From Rhyzopertha dominica (lineage: Eukaryota; Arthropoda; Insecta; Coleoptera; Bostrichidae): a stretch of DNA of 64,000 bases. The position numbers and the translations under genes are program-made. Within the stretch, counting starts at the first letter, position 1. Each line of letters begins with the position of its first letter. Location: assembly GCA_025024175.1 (NCBI GenBank), contig QCXZ01000064.1, positions 496,001 through 560,000 on the forward strand. Reading direction: 5' to 3'. The notes beneath the pieces are model-generated. The model saw only the letters and a list, made by a program, of their open reading frames with translations, made no database searches and was not told the origin of the DNA. Below, one piece after another: positions 11,747-23,754 of this stretch.

Positions 11747-14169
11747 TAAGACTTGAATTTCAGGTTTAGACTTAAGAAATGGACGTTTTCTTCAGACAGA
11801 CTTGGATGAAGATAGATTTGAGATGGATATACAAGTAGAGGGTGTTATGAACCATCAGACTTTTACCCAATCATTCCTTTCAAATGTGGATGACATAAAG
11901 CAGAGAACTAAAACCTTTGTTTGGACATTGGAGTATACCTAAACTATATTTCAACAACTTTGTCAGATGAAGTAACATACTTTGACAGTGTTTATGCAGC
12001 TGTTTTGATGCAAACACTGAAAACAATCTTGGAAGAGAAAAGAAATTACTGTAGCTGTTGATAATTTTGTCCTACTGGAAGTAAACATTTTCACAGCCAT
12101 GCTACTCATTTGGAAGATAAGTTTACGCATGATGGGTCAAATATGGCGGTTGCGAATATATAAGTTTTATCCCTATCGACATCACTATCATATGATAGCG
12201 AAGCGCATGGTGCCAAATCAAGGTGTTTGGATCGATATTTTTTGCTTATTTAAGTAAGCTACATCAAGTAGTATTAAGCAAGTACAAAGTGAGCTTAATG
12301 GAAAACCTTATTTAATAAAAATAACCCTTCAAGCTACATTTAAACGAACTACCGTACAAATACCTCTTTTTTACTGATTTTAATTTACCTTTTTCTTAAT
12401 CAACATTCGTGCATTCTAATTCTTTGACTAAAACGTTCACGAACAAGTCAAATTAAAATTCCTTAAGTTTCTTAAATTGTTTTCAGCTCCTTTAGTAGAA
12501 AATCTCTCGTAATGGATCTAATTAAGCTATTTTGAAGCTCGTTAGCTCTTAAAGTGGAATTATCTTCATTCATACCATTCAAGTCCTTGATAATTTCAGG
12601 GGAAGTTTTACCAGGCTCTTTTAAAAATTTGATGACGATGTTTATATTTTTTTAACATCTCCACTCCAACAAAAGGTTGTGAAGTAGTGGACGAGCCATT
12701 TGACAGGCATATTCTAAAGTGTAGATGGTTTGTAAAGAGTACTGTAGTATGTTCTGCTGTCCTTCCTTTATCTAAAAGGTATTAAGTAAGGGTAATTAGA
12801 TAAATCACGATTATAAAGAGTACCCTATCCAACAGAAAACGTTACAGAGATGTTTTACTAGGAACAGTTGTTGAAATATAGTTTGGTTGTTTGTACTTTG
12901 AAAGTAGCTAACTATCATGTACAACCCTGTTCTCATGACATGCTGAAGTAGTTTAGAATCTTATTCGAATAAACAAACTGACTTTGTGCATTTGTATAAT
13001 ACTGCAGTTTCATTTTTTGTTTTGTAAATCGATGGACGTATTGCAACGGACACTATAACTTGTGATGACAGTAGAAGGTAATATATACCATCTGCAGTAT
13101 TAGTACCCAGTGATAACAAGACCTGTGTTTGTGAATATTTTTGTGACTTTTCCATCAAGCTGTTTTTTTTTAAGATGGGGCATTTCTTTAGCCATAACTT
13201 CTTCTTTCTATAGCTAGTTTTAGCACAAAAAAATGTTCTCTTGCGCAATTTTTAATCGTTGTGATTTGTTAACCTTACCTAAAGACTTTGCTTTTATATC
13301 ATGTAAGTGCACACCCCTCCAGTATGCACCTTTACTGTCGTAGTATTTAAATTATAATAAATTATTGTACATATAGTCTCTCGCTCTGTGACTCTTTAGT
13401 GTCATTTTGTAATACAAATATAGAAAATTGGTGATTTCTTTTGTTTTCTTGTTGGTGTTGCAAAACCTTAAAATTTGTACTGTTTTTTTCATGAGCTTAT
13501 TGATCATTAAGATCAACTTAGCGAGTGTGTTTTTTTTGCATCTCATACCATTTTCAGAAATCACTGCTGGTAAGATTAAACACACCTTTAACGATAAAGT
13601 CAGAGCCAACTACTTCGTAAATGGTCTAAATGTAAAACATACCACCTTCCTATTGTACAGTAAAAGGGTATTGTTCAAATTTCATGGTCCAAAGGAAACA
13701 AATGACCACTCAAAAACCAGGGACTCTAATAAAATTACTAAAACCTTATATTAAACTGACCATATACAACTATTTTATTAACTAGATGTTATATTGTTAT
13801 CATTGCTTTAGAAAACAATATTATAACAGTAGATAATTATTGAATGTATTTATTGCAGTCCTTTTCAATTAACTTTCGACAAATTTTGTGGTTCTAGTAG
13901 TTTTTAGCAATTGTTCTTACATATTCAATGGGATTGTATTGAAAATGGTAAGGCGATATACGTACATACAACTAATTGACCATCTATTACCTATTTTTTC
14001 TGTTGTCCTTTTTTTGTGGATTTGTAACACTTAAAAGATTGTTTTAGTTCATTGTCTCCTGCTAGTGTACTTAAAGAGAGTATCTACGAAAAAATACAAA
14101 ATACCACGACCATTTACAGGGTTTTATAGTTTTATTACATGCCTGAGTAAACCCGAAAGGTTTTAGTTT
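11747..14169. other. Intergenic DNA between proteases 1 and 2
   Basis: Mostly unrecognised AT-rich sequence. A minus-strand stretch at about 12480-12690 reads as protein-like text (for example EPGKTSPEIIKDLNGMNED) with stops around it, suggesting an unidentified transposon remnant. Nothing else was supportable. Confidence 0.35.
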
Positions 14170-15960
14170 GATTTTACAAGTTTAGAAAACGTTCTGTGTG
14201 AAGACGAAAGAAAATGAGATAAAGTGTCGGCCTTAACCTTCCAAATGACACAAAAGTGATAATTTCCACAATCCCTATTCAAATTATTAGTATTACTAGA
14301 AATTACTATAGCTTCTTTTATTAGATATTTGTGATAATATTTTTCTCTCTGAAAGTTTGACCCACGTAACACTTACCGCAAAAACAAGTGATTTTGCAAA
14401 CATTCTGACTTTCTAAATGTACTTTATCCATGCTAGAACTTAAAATTTTATCTAAATTATTATATGTAATATCAACAACTAAAATATCGTGTTTCCTAGG
14501 TGTAATATACTGCCCAAAAGTAATCAAATAACGGGTATGTAACAGTATTTATCTATTTCAAAATTGATTCATACAATTCAAAATTATTATGACATGCTGC
14601 TTGTACTGCCTTTCCAATAGTTTTATGAGTTCCGTATACTTCTTTTGCTTTGGCNAGATCGGATCACATACATTTTTCAATACTTTGTAAACGTCTTCAT
14701 CAATTATTGTTAATAAAACGGCAGTCCTTCGTTCTTCCGACACCACATTTGCTTCAAAATACTGTTCTAATCTTTCAGCAAAAATCTCCCAGTCATCACC
14801 TGGTTTAAACCCATTTATTTGACAAACTGGCCCATTTATGACAACAGATTCTTTAACCATTTTGAATGTTGCACTTTTGCAATGAATGTTCCTTACTTGT
14901 CATAGCAGTGGTAAAACTTCTTTTACTCAAAATAAATGTAACTTCTTTCTTTGGTTATTATTTTCCTCGTCGCCAATTTGTAATATACTGCCCAAAAGTA
15001 ATCAAATAACGGGTATGTAACAGTATTTATCTATTTCAAAATTGATTCATACAATTCAAAATTATTATGACAATTGCAAAAACAAGATAATAATAATAGT
15101 TGTTTTGCACTAGCTTACTAGAATATATTACTAGGCATCCTCTTTGCTTTTTCCGAAAGGCCTTGTACAGAAGTCAAACTCAACTTTGTCCTTGTTGAGA
15201 ATTTACTTGATTTGGACAAGCATTTTTATTTAAAAAATGAGCGAATATTCTTACTGCTATAAGTATATCTTACTAGGGCTGATTTAAGATGATATATTTC
15301 TCTTTATAAAGAACTTTCATCTGAGATTTTTGTGCTCTAACAAATAACGTCCTTATAAGACTATTCTTTTGAGAAGGAGGGTGGTGAGATGTGGCATGTA
15401 AATGTCTGTCTGTGTGTGTTGGTTTTCTGTAAACCTTGGGTCCTAACTGTCCAGTGTTTACTTTGTGAAGTTAGATATTCAAGAAATAGTTCCATAGTAT
15501 GACAGGATTTTAACTTTTGACAGTGCTTAGATAATCTGGATATCGATATATTTCGTTTCAGGTATTCATGCTTTGGTAAATAAAGAAATCACGTCTAAAC
15601 TAACTAGAATATCACCTTCTGAAATACTTAAACCTTTTATAACGTCAATAAAGTCTGAATAATACATACCATACAATTTAGGTACTTTGCCATCAGAAAC
15701 AGTTTAATTCGAAAGATTTGAAGATAATATCATTAGTAATTTTGGAAATCTTTGAAGTAGGATCTTGGGATAATGTTTGATATGTTTTCTCATCTAATAA
15801 TTCTTCNACTTTAGTCTCATGATCTGTTCCATCTAAAATTACTGTGACTAAGCCTTATGATATCAATACTGTTGCGTTTTCTAGTATAAATTCAGTGTCC
15901 GTTCTCAAGATTATGTGACCATTGTAACGTTTTGGCAAGATTGTTTGTTCACATGATTTT
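14170..15960 (-). mobile_element. Penelope-like retroelement, decayed, split by an LTR element
   Basis: Read on the minus strand from 15960 downward. An N-terminal RT region (VILDGTDHETKVEELLDEK, then GDILVSLDVISLFTKA, corresponding to the SFDVVSLFTNVP-like box of Penelope RTs) is followed by the thumb region that closely matches the copy at 24720-25610. The YVDD catalytic segment is missing. After an inserted LTR element (14501-15130), the GIY-YIG endonuclease start (KITCFCGKCYVGQT) and a tail resembling NNLNRDCGNYHFCVIW follow. Frames are broken; non-functional. Confidence 0.75.
14501..15130 (-). mobile_element. Internally deleted Ty3/Gypsy-like LTR element, 630 bp, with 5-bp TSD
   Basis: A 94-bp direct repeat is identical at 14501-14594 and 14979-15072. 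The flanking CTAGG at 14496-14500 and 15131-15135 is a 5-bp target duplication, because the related Penelope copy at 24720 reads straight through this point. The right repeat therefore extends to 15130 (about 152 bp) as the complete LTR, while the left LTR has lost its inner 58 bp. Between them on the minus strand is a gag-like fragment (14558-14860) containing WEIFAERLEQYFEANVV and VLLTIIDEDVYKVL, then the deletion junction. Next to the right LTR lies TTGGCGACGAGGA, a plausible primer-binding start. Confidence 0.75.
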
Positions 15961-16361
15961 TACATAATTACGTTATGCACGTACAAAGTTTTTGAAAAGA
16001 GGCCTCAAAAGAAAACGTATTTGGACGCTCCCTCCCAAACCACCAAATAAGGAGTACCCACATCCAAAAACGGATTATCCCATAGCAACACCAGCATCTT
16101 CTCCTGCTCATTGCATAACACAAAGGCACCGCTTCGATATCTCCCACGGACTCCACGCATCAGCTTCGCCAAGAGGTGTCCCACCGTATATATGTAGGCC
16201 AGCTGGCAGCGGTGCCGTTACTATAGCGCCTTTACTGTTAGACGACACACCGTCAGTTTCATTGTTAGTGCGGCCAACCGCAGCACGTGCCGAAGAAGGT
16301 GGACAAACACACATGGAGGACGCCCCGGGAGCGCCCCTGCGGATGTTAACATGAACGAGAG
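15961..16361 (+). promoter_or_regulatory. Upstream/promoter region of protease 2
   Basis: GC and CpG content rise sharply compared with flanking DNA, ending at the signal-peptide ATG. TATATAT occurs at about 16189 and an insect initiator-like TCAGTTT at 16254; their spacing (about 65 bp) is too long for them to belong to one core promoter, so the exact start is open. A 120-codon plus frame across here (15992-16354) looks like a by-product of GC richness. Confidence 0.4.
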
Positions 16362-16500
16362 ATGCGCATCCTTCTCCTGCTGGTGCTCTGCAACGCTTGT
16401 GTGCACGGGTTGGTCGAGTTCTGGAAGCCGTCCACGTGGTTCCGCCTCTGGGGTCGTCAGCAGCACTACGGGGATGACGGTGGAGGATTCGGTGTGACAG
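16362..16500 (+). CDS. Protease 2, exon 1 (signal peptide)
   Basis: The ATG at 16362 opens MRILLLLVLCNACVHG, a short basic start with a Leu/Val core and a plausible cleavage site after VHG. Then come an aromatic basic stretch (WFRLWGRQQHYG) and a Gly/Asp-rich end. The donor GTATAC follows 16500, leaving one base (phase 1). An ATG 11 bases upstream (16351) is in another frame and gives no signal peptide, so 16362 is preferred. Confidence 0.8.
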
Positions 16501-16834
16501 GTATACAAGTGGTTGGTGAAGGGTCGGTTTTATGATTAAGCCGATGCAGAGTTAGATAACAAGCTCTTTAGATCATTAAGTGAAAAATATTGATACCATA
16601 ATTTAATTAAATTTTATGAAAACTCCAGTAACATTATAGTTCTTATAAGTCAAAGAAAAGCTAGAAAGGACCTATACTGCGAGGGGTGGGGCATTTATGG
16701 CAGTCTTTGCATTTTAGGGATAAAAATGTTTCAATATCTAAAACCGATATATCTCCACAATTTATATAGTTAAATTTTATACACAATCACAACTCATCTA
16801 CGGCGTCCGAAGAATCATCATTAACATTAATATA
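16501..16834. other. Start of intron 1 of protease 2
   Basis: Nothing recognised before the DD41D element begins at 16835. Confidence 0.4.
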
Positions 16835-19800
16835 CAGGGTGATTTTTTGAAAACTTTACACCTTAAATAACTTTAAATATAGCAAAAATTTAAAAATTTG
16901 CAAAAACAGGTAAACTTTTGTTTGCAGGGGGACAACTTTTGAGATAAGTTTTTTAATGGATAGCGCTTACTCTCTGAGCAGGGTAGACACCCCTTTAAAA
17001 AATTTAAATGGAACTATCCATCTTGTGATACATCATTTGAAAGCTTATTTCACAAAGAGTCTGGCCATGTAATTAGTTCTACCACGTTTAACTTATTGAC
17101 GGGGTAATAGATTAATAGTGCCTACGAAACAGGTTGCTTATTAAATTGAATATTTTGGACTCTTTTCAACAAAATGTATTTTATTTTAGAGGGGAAATAA
17201 AATTTGTCCTTACGAGAACCCAAAATTTAAACAAACAACTTGTAAAAAATATGACACTTAAAAAAACTCCCAGAATACTGAAAATTTTCTTTTAACATTA
17301 TTATTAACATTAAAGTATTTATGATGTAATTTTTTAGAAAGTCCATGTCCACGAAAAAGAAAAATTATTTATTTGTAAATCCAAAAACAGTGTGAACAAA
17401 ACCATAGAAATTCAAACCTTTCAATAGATTCTTAAAATGTGCACCACCTCTTTCCATACAATAATACAGACGGTTCTCGAACTCCTGCTGCACTTTTAGG
17501 AAAGTTTCAGGTGGAATCCTCCTGCACTCGTTAATAATTCTTTCTCGCAGATCGTCCAGGCTAGTAGGTTGTGTTTTGTAAACCACAGATTTTAAATGAC
17601 CCCATAGAAAGAAATCTAAAGCAGTCAAATCGGGTGATCGTGGCGGCCATTCAATTGTTCCACGCCTACCAATCCAGTGAAGAGGAAATCTATGATTTAA
17701 CCAATTTCGCACATTAATGGCGTAATGCGGTGGGGCTCCATCATGTTGGTAAAACAATTCGTATTCATCCAACATTGGATTTCCTTCAGGGTCACGCTGG
17801 TTTTCTAATTGCTCTGTGATTAAAGGATCAATAATTTTATCAAGTAATTCTAAATACATTCCCCCATTTAGCGTCCCATCAATGAAAATTGGACCTACAA
17901 TTGCGTTGCAAAGTATTCCAGCCCAGACGTTCAGCTTCTGAGGAACTTGTGTATGACCTTCTCGAAAAATATAAGGATCTTCGTCACTCCAGTACCTGAC
18001 GTTATGTTTATTTACAGAGCCGTTCAAAAAAATGTGCATTCATCACTGAAGCAGATATTTTTTATTAGATTTGGATTTACTATAACCTTTTCTGTCATAA
18101 TTTCGCAAAATTGGAGTTTTCTATCGAAGTCATCTTCGCCGAGTTCCTGGAGAGTTTTCATCTTATAGGGATGGAATTTGTGCAGTTTTGTAACTTTCCT
18201 TACAGATGAATAAGAAAGTCCAGTGGCTGTAGAAATGTTACGCAAAGAGCTAGTTGGATCCATTGCAAAATGACCAAGTACTTCAAGTTGGGCCATTTCA
18301 TCAACGACTCTATTCCCTGCCCTTTTTTTGTTTGCTACAGATCCAGTGTCTTGAAATTTCTGCACGAGATCGAGAATGTACCTAGCGTCAACATTTTTAT
18401 CGGGGTGCCGTTCGTTAAACACCCTTGCTGACGCACGAGCACAGCTATGCTCAGCACCGTAAATAAAAATTATTTCTACCCTTTCGGCAGTTGAATAAAC
18501 CATTATCACTTGGACTCTCACTTTAAAATTTCACGCGATTTATAAAAAGGAATGTGAACAAAAAGATGGTCGTGCCAAAGAAGTAGCCAAAAAGTTGAAA
18601 CAAAAAATTGGAAACACAAAGTAGATAATTATTTAGCCAATTCAGTATAAACTGTCGAGTTGCAATATCAAGTAATGTCGAAAGAAAATTTTAAGTATTT
18701 TTGGCATTTTGCTTAGGTGTAACAATTATTTTTTAACAAGTTTCTTTAGGCTTAAGTAAGGACAATTTTTATTGTAACTGCAAGACAATAAATTTTGTTA
18801 AAAAAAGTCTAAAATATTGCATTTTATAAACCACTTGCTACAATGCACTTTTTGACCCACTACCCCGTCCGGTACCAATCCAGTATTATGTCCAAAAAGG
18901 TACTCCACATTCTACCTCTCGTTCTGTAGTGAATTTTATATGCTGATCATAGGCAGAACAAATCTAGCATTTTTGTACTTATCTCTTTTTTATCTCTTAT
19001 ATATCTTTCTATCACACATATACCTGTCCTGTTGCATATGTACCTATTGAGTTCTATTGGACGGATTTATAGCTACGGTTTTCACGATTAGGTTAGCATG
19101 AGCATCAAGAAAACAATAACTGGTTTTATGTATATCCATAAATCCATTCGTATTGCATGTTATATCAAAAGAATTCCTCCGCTGTTTCACATTTCGGACA
19201 TTTTACGATAAAAAATAACGCTTTTGGTACCATCTGCGGTCGCTTGATTGGATGCGTTTAAAAAGAAAAACCGTTGCTTTGAACCGTAAATTTTGCAGTC
19301 ATAACTCGAATCGATTTCACGGGTTAGGACTGGCAGTCTTTGTGGGTTAAACCTTATTTTGTTTCGCTAGATGATCTGGATGTCTCGTGTTGAAATAGTT
19401 CATGGATGAAAAAATGTAGGATGATCCGTATCATGCAATTTGTAATTTTATAAACATTCCAGTGCAGAAATATAGTCTTGTTATATTGATGGCGAGGTTA
19501 CTAAAGAAATTTCTAGTTTTCATATTTATCTGTAATTAGGAATGATATAGCAGTATACTCAAGGAAAGCTTATACTATAAGCCACATGGTACTGAAGAAG
19601 TCAATGATTTATTATATGTATTATGTATTGCTGTTCAGTTTTTAAATTCTCTTATTCTCTTTTTTATATTTCGTATATTCATATTGAATCTCACAGATAA
19701 CAGATTATTTATACAATTATAACTTATACTGAGTCATTTTTTCGTTTAGTTTGATATGGAACTTTAGAAAACTAGGAAAAAGAAGAATGTTCTTGATTCT

Positions 19801-20021
19801 TATATTTCCACCGATTTTTGAAGCCATACCCAATTATGGATTGTATCTAAAAATGGTAAGCTTATGTCATACCTTAAAAAAAGCACCAGGAAACAACATT
19901 TTGTATTCACACCTTTTATGTAAAATAAAAAAATATGTTTTTTTAATGTTCAGTAAGCCACGATTTTTTTTAAAAACCTGCAAATCTTTTCTCGTTTAAC
20001 ATCGACAAAAAAATCACCCTG
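16835..20021 (-). mobile_element. DD41D Tc1/mariner element, copy 1, right TIR replaced
   Basis: TA (16833-16834) precedes CAGGGTGATTTTTTGAAAAC, and the complementary terminal 15 bp end at 20021 followed by TA. From 16835 to 18867 it runs in parallel with the complete copy at 28277-30572. At the inner edge of that copy's right TIR (after CACTACCCCGTC, 18867) copy 1 switches to unrelated sequence until about 20007. So the right TIR is lost and replaced by about 1.1 kb of unknown DNA, or a second element end is juxtaposed. It lies in intron 1 of protease 2. Confidence 0.75.
17365..18521 (-). pseudogene. DD41D transposase of copy 1, single frame break at T7
   Basis: The N-terminal frame (18521 down to 18024) carries the helix-turn-helix region and the first catalytic Asp (FSDECTFF). 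The second frame (18039 down to 17365) carries FIDGTLNGGMYLELLD, YQHDGAPPHYAINVR, HWIGRRGTIEWPPRSPDL and LDFFLWGHL. Spacing from HDG to LDF is 41 residues. The frames meet at a run of seven T on the coding strand (complement 18026-18032) where reading one T twice would restore one protein of about 385 residues; otherwise the ORF is open. The same seven-T run is in copy 2. Confidence 0.85.
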
Positions 20022-21287
20022 TATTAATTAGGTGGAAAAACAATTAGTTAATTGGAAGCCTCGCCGTAACACTGCAAACATTTCATCGTCATACTCGTTT
20101 TCTTTTTAATATTTTGCAATGTATAGTATTGATTGCAATCATTTATTATTACATATATATCTTCTAGAATTATGTTTGACCATTTTTGTATTCAAACGGT
20201 CTTTCAAGTTAAATGTTTTGATGCGTGTCTATTATCTATTGGGGTATTAAACATTTTATTTTAATATAAATGTATTTAACTTAACTTTCTACTAACTTTA
20301 AGTAAATAAATAGTATTTTCAGACAAGTCTTCTATTAGATAAATAAATGGGTTTAAATACATTGAATAGATAACACGCTTTAAGGCATTTAACTACAGGC
20401 AACGAAATAGTATGCAAACTGCAGTGAAAACCACAAAACCAAACCACCTCAAATTCATGGCCGCTTCATTTCATTTCATTACAATGAAGACGTTCAAAAG
20501 CATTCATTCCTGAATAATTAGGAGAAAACAACGCTAACCGGTTAATTTCCGTGAGATCAAAGGGACCTTATAAGTAATGATCCAAGATTTATTGGATGTT
20601 TGCATGCGTGAGTTGCTGTTCAATCAGACGTACATCTGGTAGAATGCGAACGAGTACTTAATGTGATAGTGAGTTACGTAACTCGGTTCTTTTTCGCACA
20701 CATCCAGTGATTTGTTTGAAGAGAAATTGTCTTACGAAATGTGTTTATTGTGGTGATACAACTACGTAAAGCGTGTGATTAAAATGGAAGTGGGTTAGAG
20801 GTATGTGCCAGTATTTTGAATTGCGTTCAGTTCTCAAAATTGTGGGCTTGTGTTGTTCCATTTTCCCGCTACATTAAATAATATTACCACATACACTTCA
20901 GACATCTCAAAGGTAGGTAGCTAGTTTTTTGAGAGCTTGGCCATGAGTGTTAATATCTAATTGATAATAAGCTGATTTTTCAAAATGATCAAATGTTTTT
21001 ATAGGTAATTAGGTATAAGTACATAAATATATAATTTACATATCACTAGCCCAAAAAACAAGCTTTAAATATTCCTCTGTTGCTTAGTTCTTCCTTGTGT
21101 TATCAAATGTTATGTACATCTGTTCCAAATGTTAATCTATTCCACAAATCGCTAATTAGAGATATTGATTTGTTTGTTGGAACATCATCACTTAAACAGA
21201 AAGATCAATTTTACAGCTAGCAAAGCTACTATCTACGGCCAAAAGGGATAATCTCATTTTCAGAAATATACCCCGTGAGCCATGCAC
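20022..21287. other. Intron 1 of protease 2, with candidate regulatory block
   Basis: No gene or transposon recognised. The part at about 20440-20720 is less AT-biased and holds AACCGGTT (20536-20543), the Grainyhead/CP2 consensus, and ATCAAAGG (20556-20563), a TCF-type site. That combination would suit an epidermal enhancer, but a single match of each can be chance. Confidence 0.3.
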
Positions 21288-23141
21288 GCGACCCCTCATA
21301 AATCAAACCCTCTCTTTGTGATTTTGCGAACTTCCAGTGCCGGCTTTAAGCCGTTTTAAAACTCGTTTTTTGTTTGTGTAGTGTATATTATTCTAAGTAG
21401 TTTTTAATCATTCGGTTAATAAGAGGTTTTATATCGATCGTTTTTATTTACGTCTCAAAATGAATTGCACGTAGTTTTAGACTAATAGCAACATTATTTT
21501 GCACAAGCAAAGTATATCTAGTTATAATGAAATTTGTAAAGCTCTAAATACAAAAAAAATCCATACATCTATTATATTTTTACAAAAAAGTCTAACAAGT
21601 TTACACCGACATAACTCAAATATATTAATTATTATCATCATCACTACTGTCAAATTCTGAATCACTGCTAACATCATCATTAACATGTATGATAAAATTT
21701 TGAAAATTTGGGGATACATAGCTATTTTCAATTTCAATAACATGCTTAATACAGCTTTTCCACAGTTCTTTCGTTATACTCCTTACCTCTCTACGCCCTA
21801 AATCTACAATTCCCGAACTTAAACGCGGACATGTATTGTTTCTTCGTATTCCTATTTTAAGCGTACTCCACACTAATTCAATTGGGTTTAGAACGCAATA
21901 ATAAGGTGGCAAACGCATAACTATATATCCATGTCCTTTCGCTAGTTCATCAACTCGATATTGTTTAGGTATGTTGAGATTTTTATTATTGTCAACAGAT
22001 CTTTTTTGGTAACTTTTCCATCCGGAATTGTAATTTTATTCTTTTTCATGTAATCAATTATTTCTATTTGTTGTAGCTAATGTTGGCGCCTTGTTCGTTC
22101 ATTTTGAATGATAACTCGCGTTATCCATGACTATAACAGATCCTGGTGGTAGCACTGGCAGTAACTGCTGCTGAAACCAAGTTTCAGAAAGTGCAGAGCC
22201 CATGTCGCAATGGTAGTCAGCAGAACACTTTTGGATCTATTCCGCTGACAGTAATAAGCCATTTTCCGCCCATCCATCACTTCCTCCCGCATGAAGAATT
22301 ATAATTCTTTTTCCTCTCGAAGGTGTGCTTGCAGGACGCAGTTGTTTGACGCATCCGTCAGACTTTTTTTATCAAGTCGTGGGTGTCGTACCACGTTTCA
22401 TCCAAATATACGATATTACGATTTTCTTGGCGGTACCTTCTGATTTCGTTTATATAATCCCATCTCATTCTTTTTAGTCGGGTTGATTCCATTACGGACA
22501 AACGTTGCTTTAATGTACTTTAATTAAAACCGACGCTCCTCAAGTATTTTCTGAACCACTCTTCGCAATAACTTATGTCATATCCTAATTCCAAAAGCTT
22601 TAATCTCAGACTTGCCGTAGTTGGAACTTTATTTTCCTTATACATTTGGTAAATCACTTTTTTAATTTCCATCCCAAGCTCTTTTGATATATTTAGAAAT
22701 TTCTCCGAATTGCGTGATTTTCTTGAATTGCCTTTATTTTCAATAATATCTCTCACAGTCGTGTAGGCGACACCAACCACTTTACTTGTCACTTTTAACG
22801 GAGCACTGCACTCTTTCTTTATAAAAAAAATTGTATACATTTTTTTATGATTTCTTTGGCATCTTGGGTAAGGTAACGACGATTCCTCTTGTTTTCTTCA
22901 ATTTGCACTTCCATGTCAGCGTCAGCAACTTCATTCTGAGCGGTACTTGGAGCAGCTTTTTCCCAAGGACGGAACATTTTTCGCTTCTCTTGTCTCGCGC
23001 CCAGAAATACTAAGACTGAATGCTAGTTTTGGTTTGACCGGTAGTGAACTTTAAATAATCCGACCCTGCTTAACTATCTTCCGAAAATCGGACCTAAATT
23101 TATGGTTATCCGGTTATTTGCGGTAACTTGTGAGGGGCCGC
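21288..23141 (-). mobile_element. Decayed DDE transposon with unusually long D-E spacing
   Basis: Minus-strand pieces in order: a helix-turn-helix start (22840-22520, SKVVGVAYTTVRDIIENKGN), LKRMRWDYINEIRRYRQENR, VYLDETWYDTHD (first Asp codon 22400-22402), GKRIIILHAGGSDGWAENGL, VIVMDNASYHSK (second Asp 22123-22125), VDELAKGHGY and RLPPYYCVLNPIELVW (Glu 21877-21879), ending in an acidic tail at 21625. There are 81 codons between second Asp and Glu. Several stops and at least one frameshift. Possible ends are weak inverted repeats: GCGACCCCTCATAA at 21288 and the complement of GCGGCCCCTCACAA at 23141. Related arthropod proteins are known; the superfamily is not assigned here. Confidence 0.65.
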
Positions 23142-23504
23142 CTGCTGTTCGAGATGAAAGATACATTTTATTGCCGGGTTGTAATAAAGGTAAGAGAGTT
23201 GCATTATGAATCTGGGTACAGAACAATTTTCGGTATACCATTTACTTTACTTAGAAGAATTACGAAGACAATGAGTGAAGTTGCTCTTATTATGTTTTGG
23301 AATGCAGCTATTTTCCATAATTCAGATAAAACACTATTTCTGAGCAAATCAGTGTGTGCTTATATAGGAAATAATTTTAGGCATACAAAACTTTTACATT
23401 ATACTACAGTACAATATAGTTTAATTTTATACAAATTAGTTTATTCAGCATGGCTTATTTGGGTACTTTTCTGCATGTTGCTTTACGAGTTTCACTTGTT
23501 GCAG
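23142..23504. other. End of intron 1 of protease 2
   Basis: No gene recognised; the last bases form the acceptor TGTTGCAG ending at 23504. The frame is open through the acceptor, so the intron-exon edge is set by the phase-1 match to exon 1. Confidence 0.4.
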
Positions 23505-23754
23505 GCCGGGTTTTCGTAACCATGCTCGGTTATCCTTCTAAATGCGAAAGAAGAGGAGTCACTCACTCTTGTACGATTTCCCTGGCCTGCTGGCTTGTGG
23601 GTGGATCTAGTCAACCGGGATGCGGTTCGAATCCTTGGATAGTAAGCTGCTGCGTCACCTCCAAAGGGTACAGAGTCGAAACAAAGTTTCATCACTCCAG
23701 CAATTATCAGTTTTCAGAGAACTATGATGAGGATGAAATACAACAGACTTTGGA
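23505..23754 (+). CDS. Protease 2, exon 2 (clip-like cysteine knot)
   Basis: Starts in phase 1 and completes a Gly split with exon 1; the donor is GTAAGT at 23755. Cysteines at residues 60, 69, 75, 86, 95 and 96 make C-x8-C-x5-C-x10-C-x8-C-C with the landmarks CERRGVTHSC, CWLVGG and WIVSCCV. Protease 3's exon 55991-56173 has almost the same pattern. In this family such a knot lies between signal peptide and catalytic domain and is thought to guide interaction or localisation of the zymogen. The acidic tail (NYDEDEIQQTLE) is the linker. Confidence 0.85.

Noticed and set aside
16189..16259. TATA box plus TCAGTT initiator for protease 2
   Set aside because: The two are about 65 bp apart instead of about 30, so they are not called as one core promoter.
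15992..16354. 120-codon plus-strand frame before protease 2
   Set aside because: GC-rich upstream region with no domain or splice support; it overlaps the probable promoter and 5' UTR.
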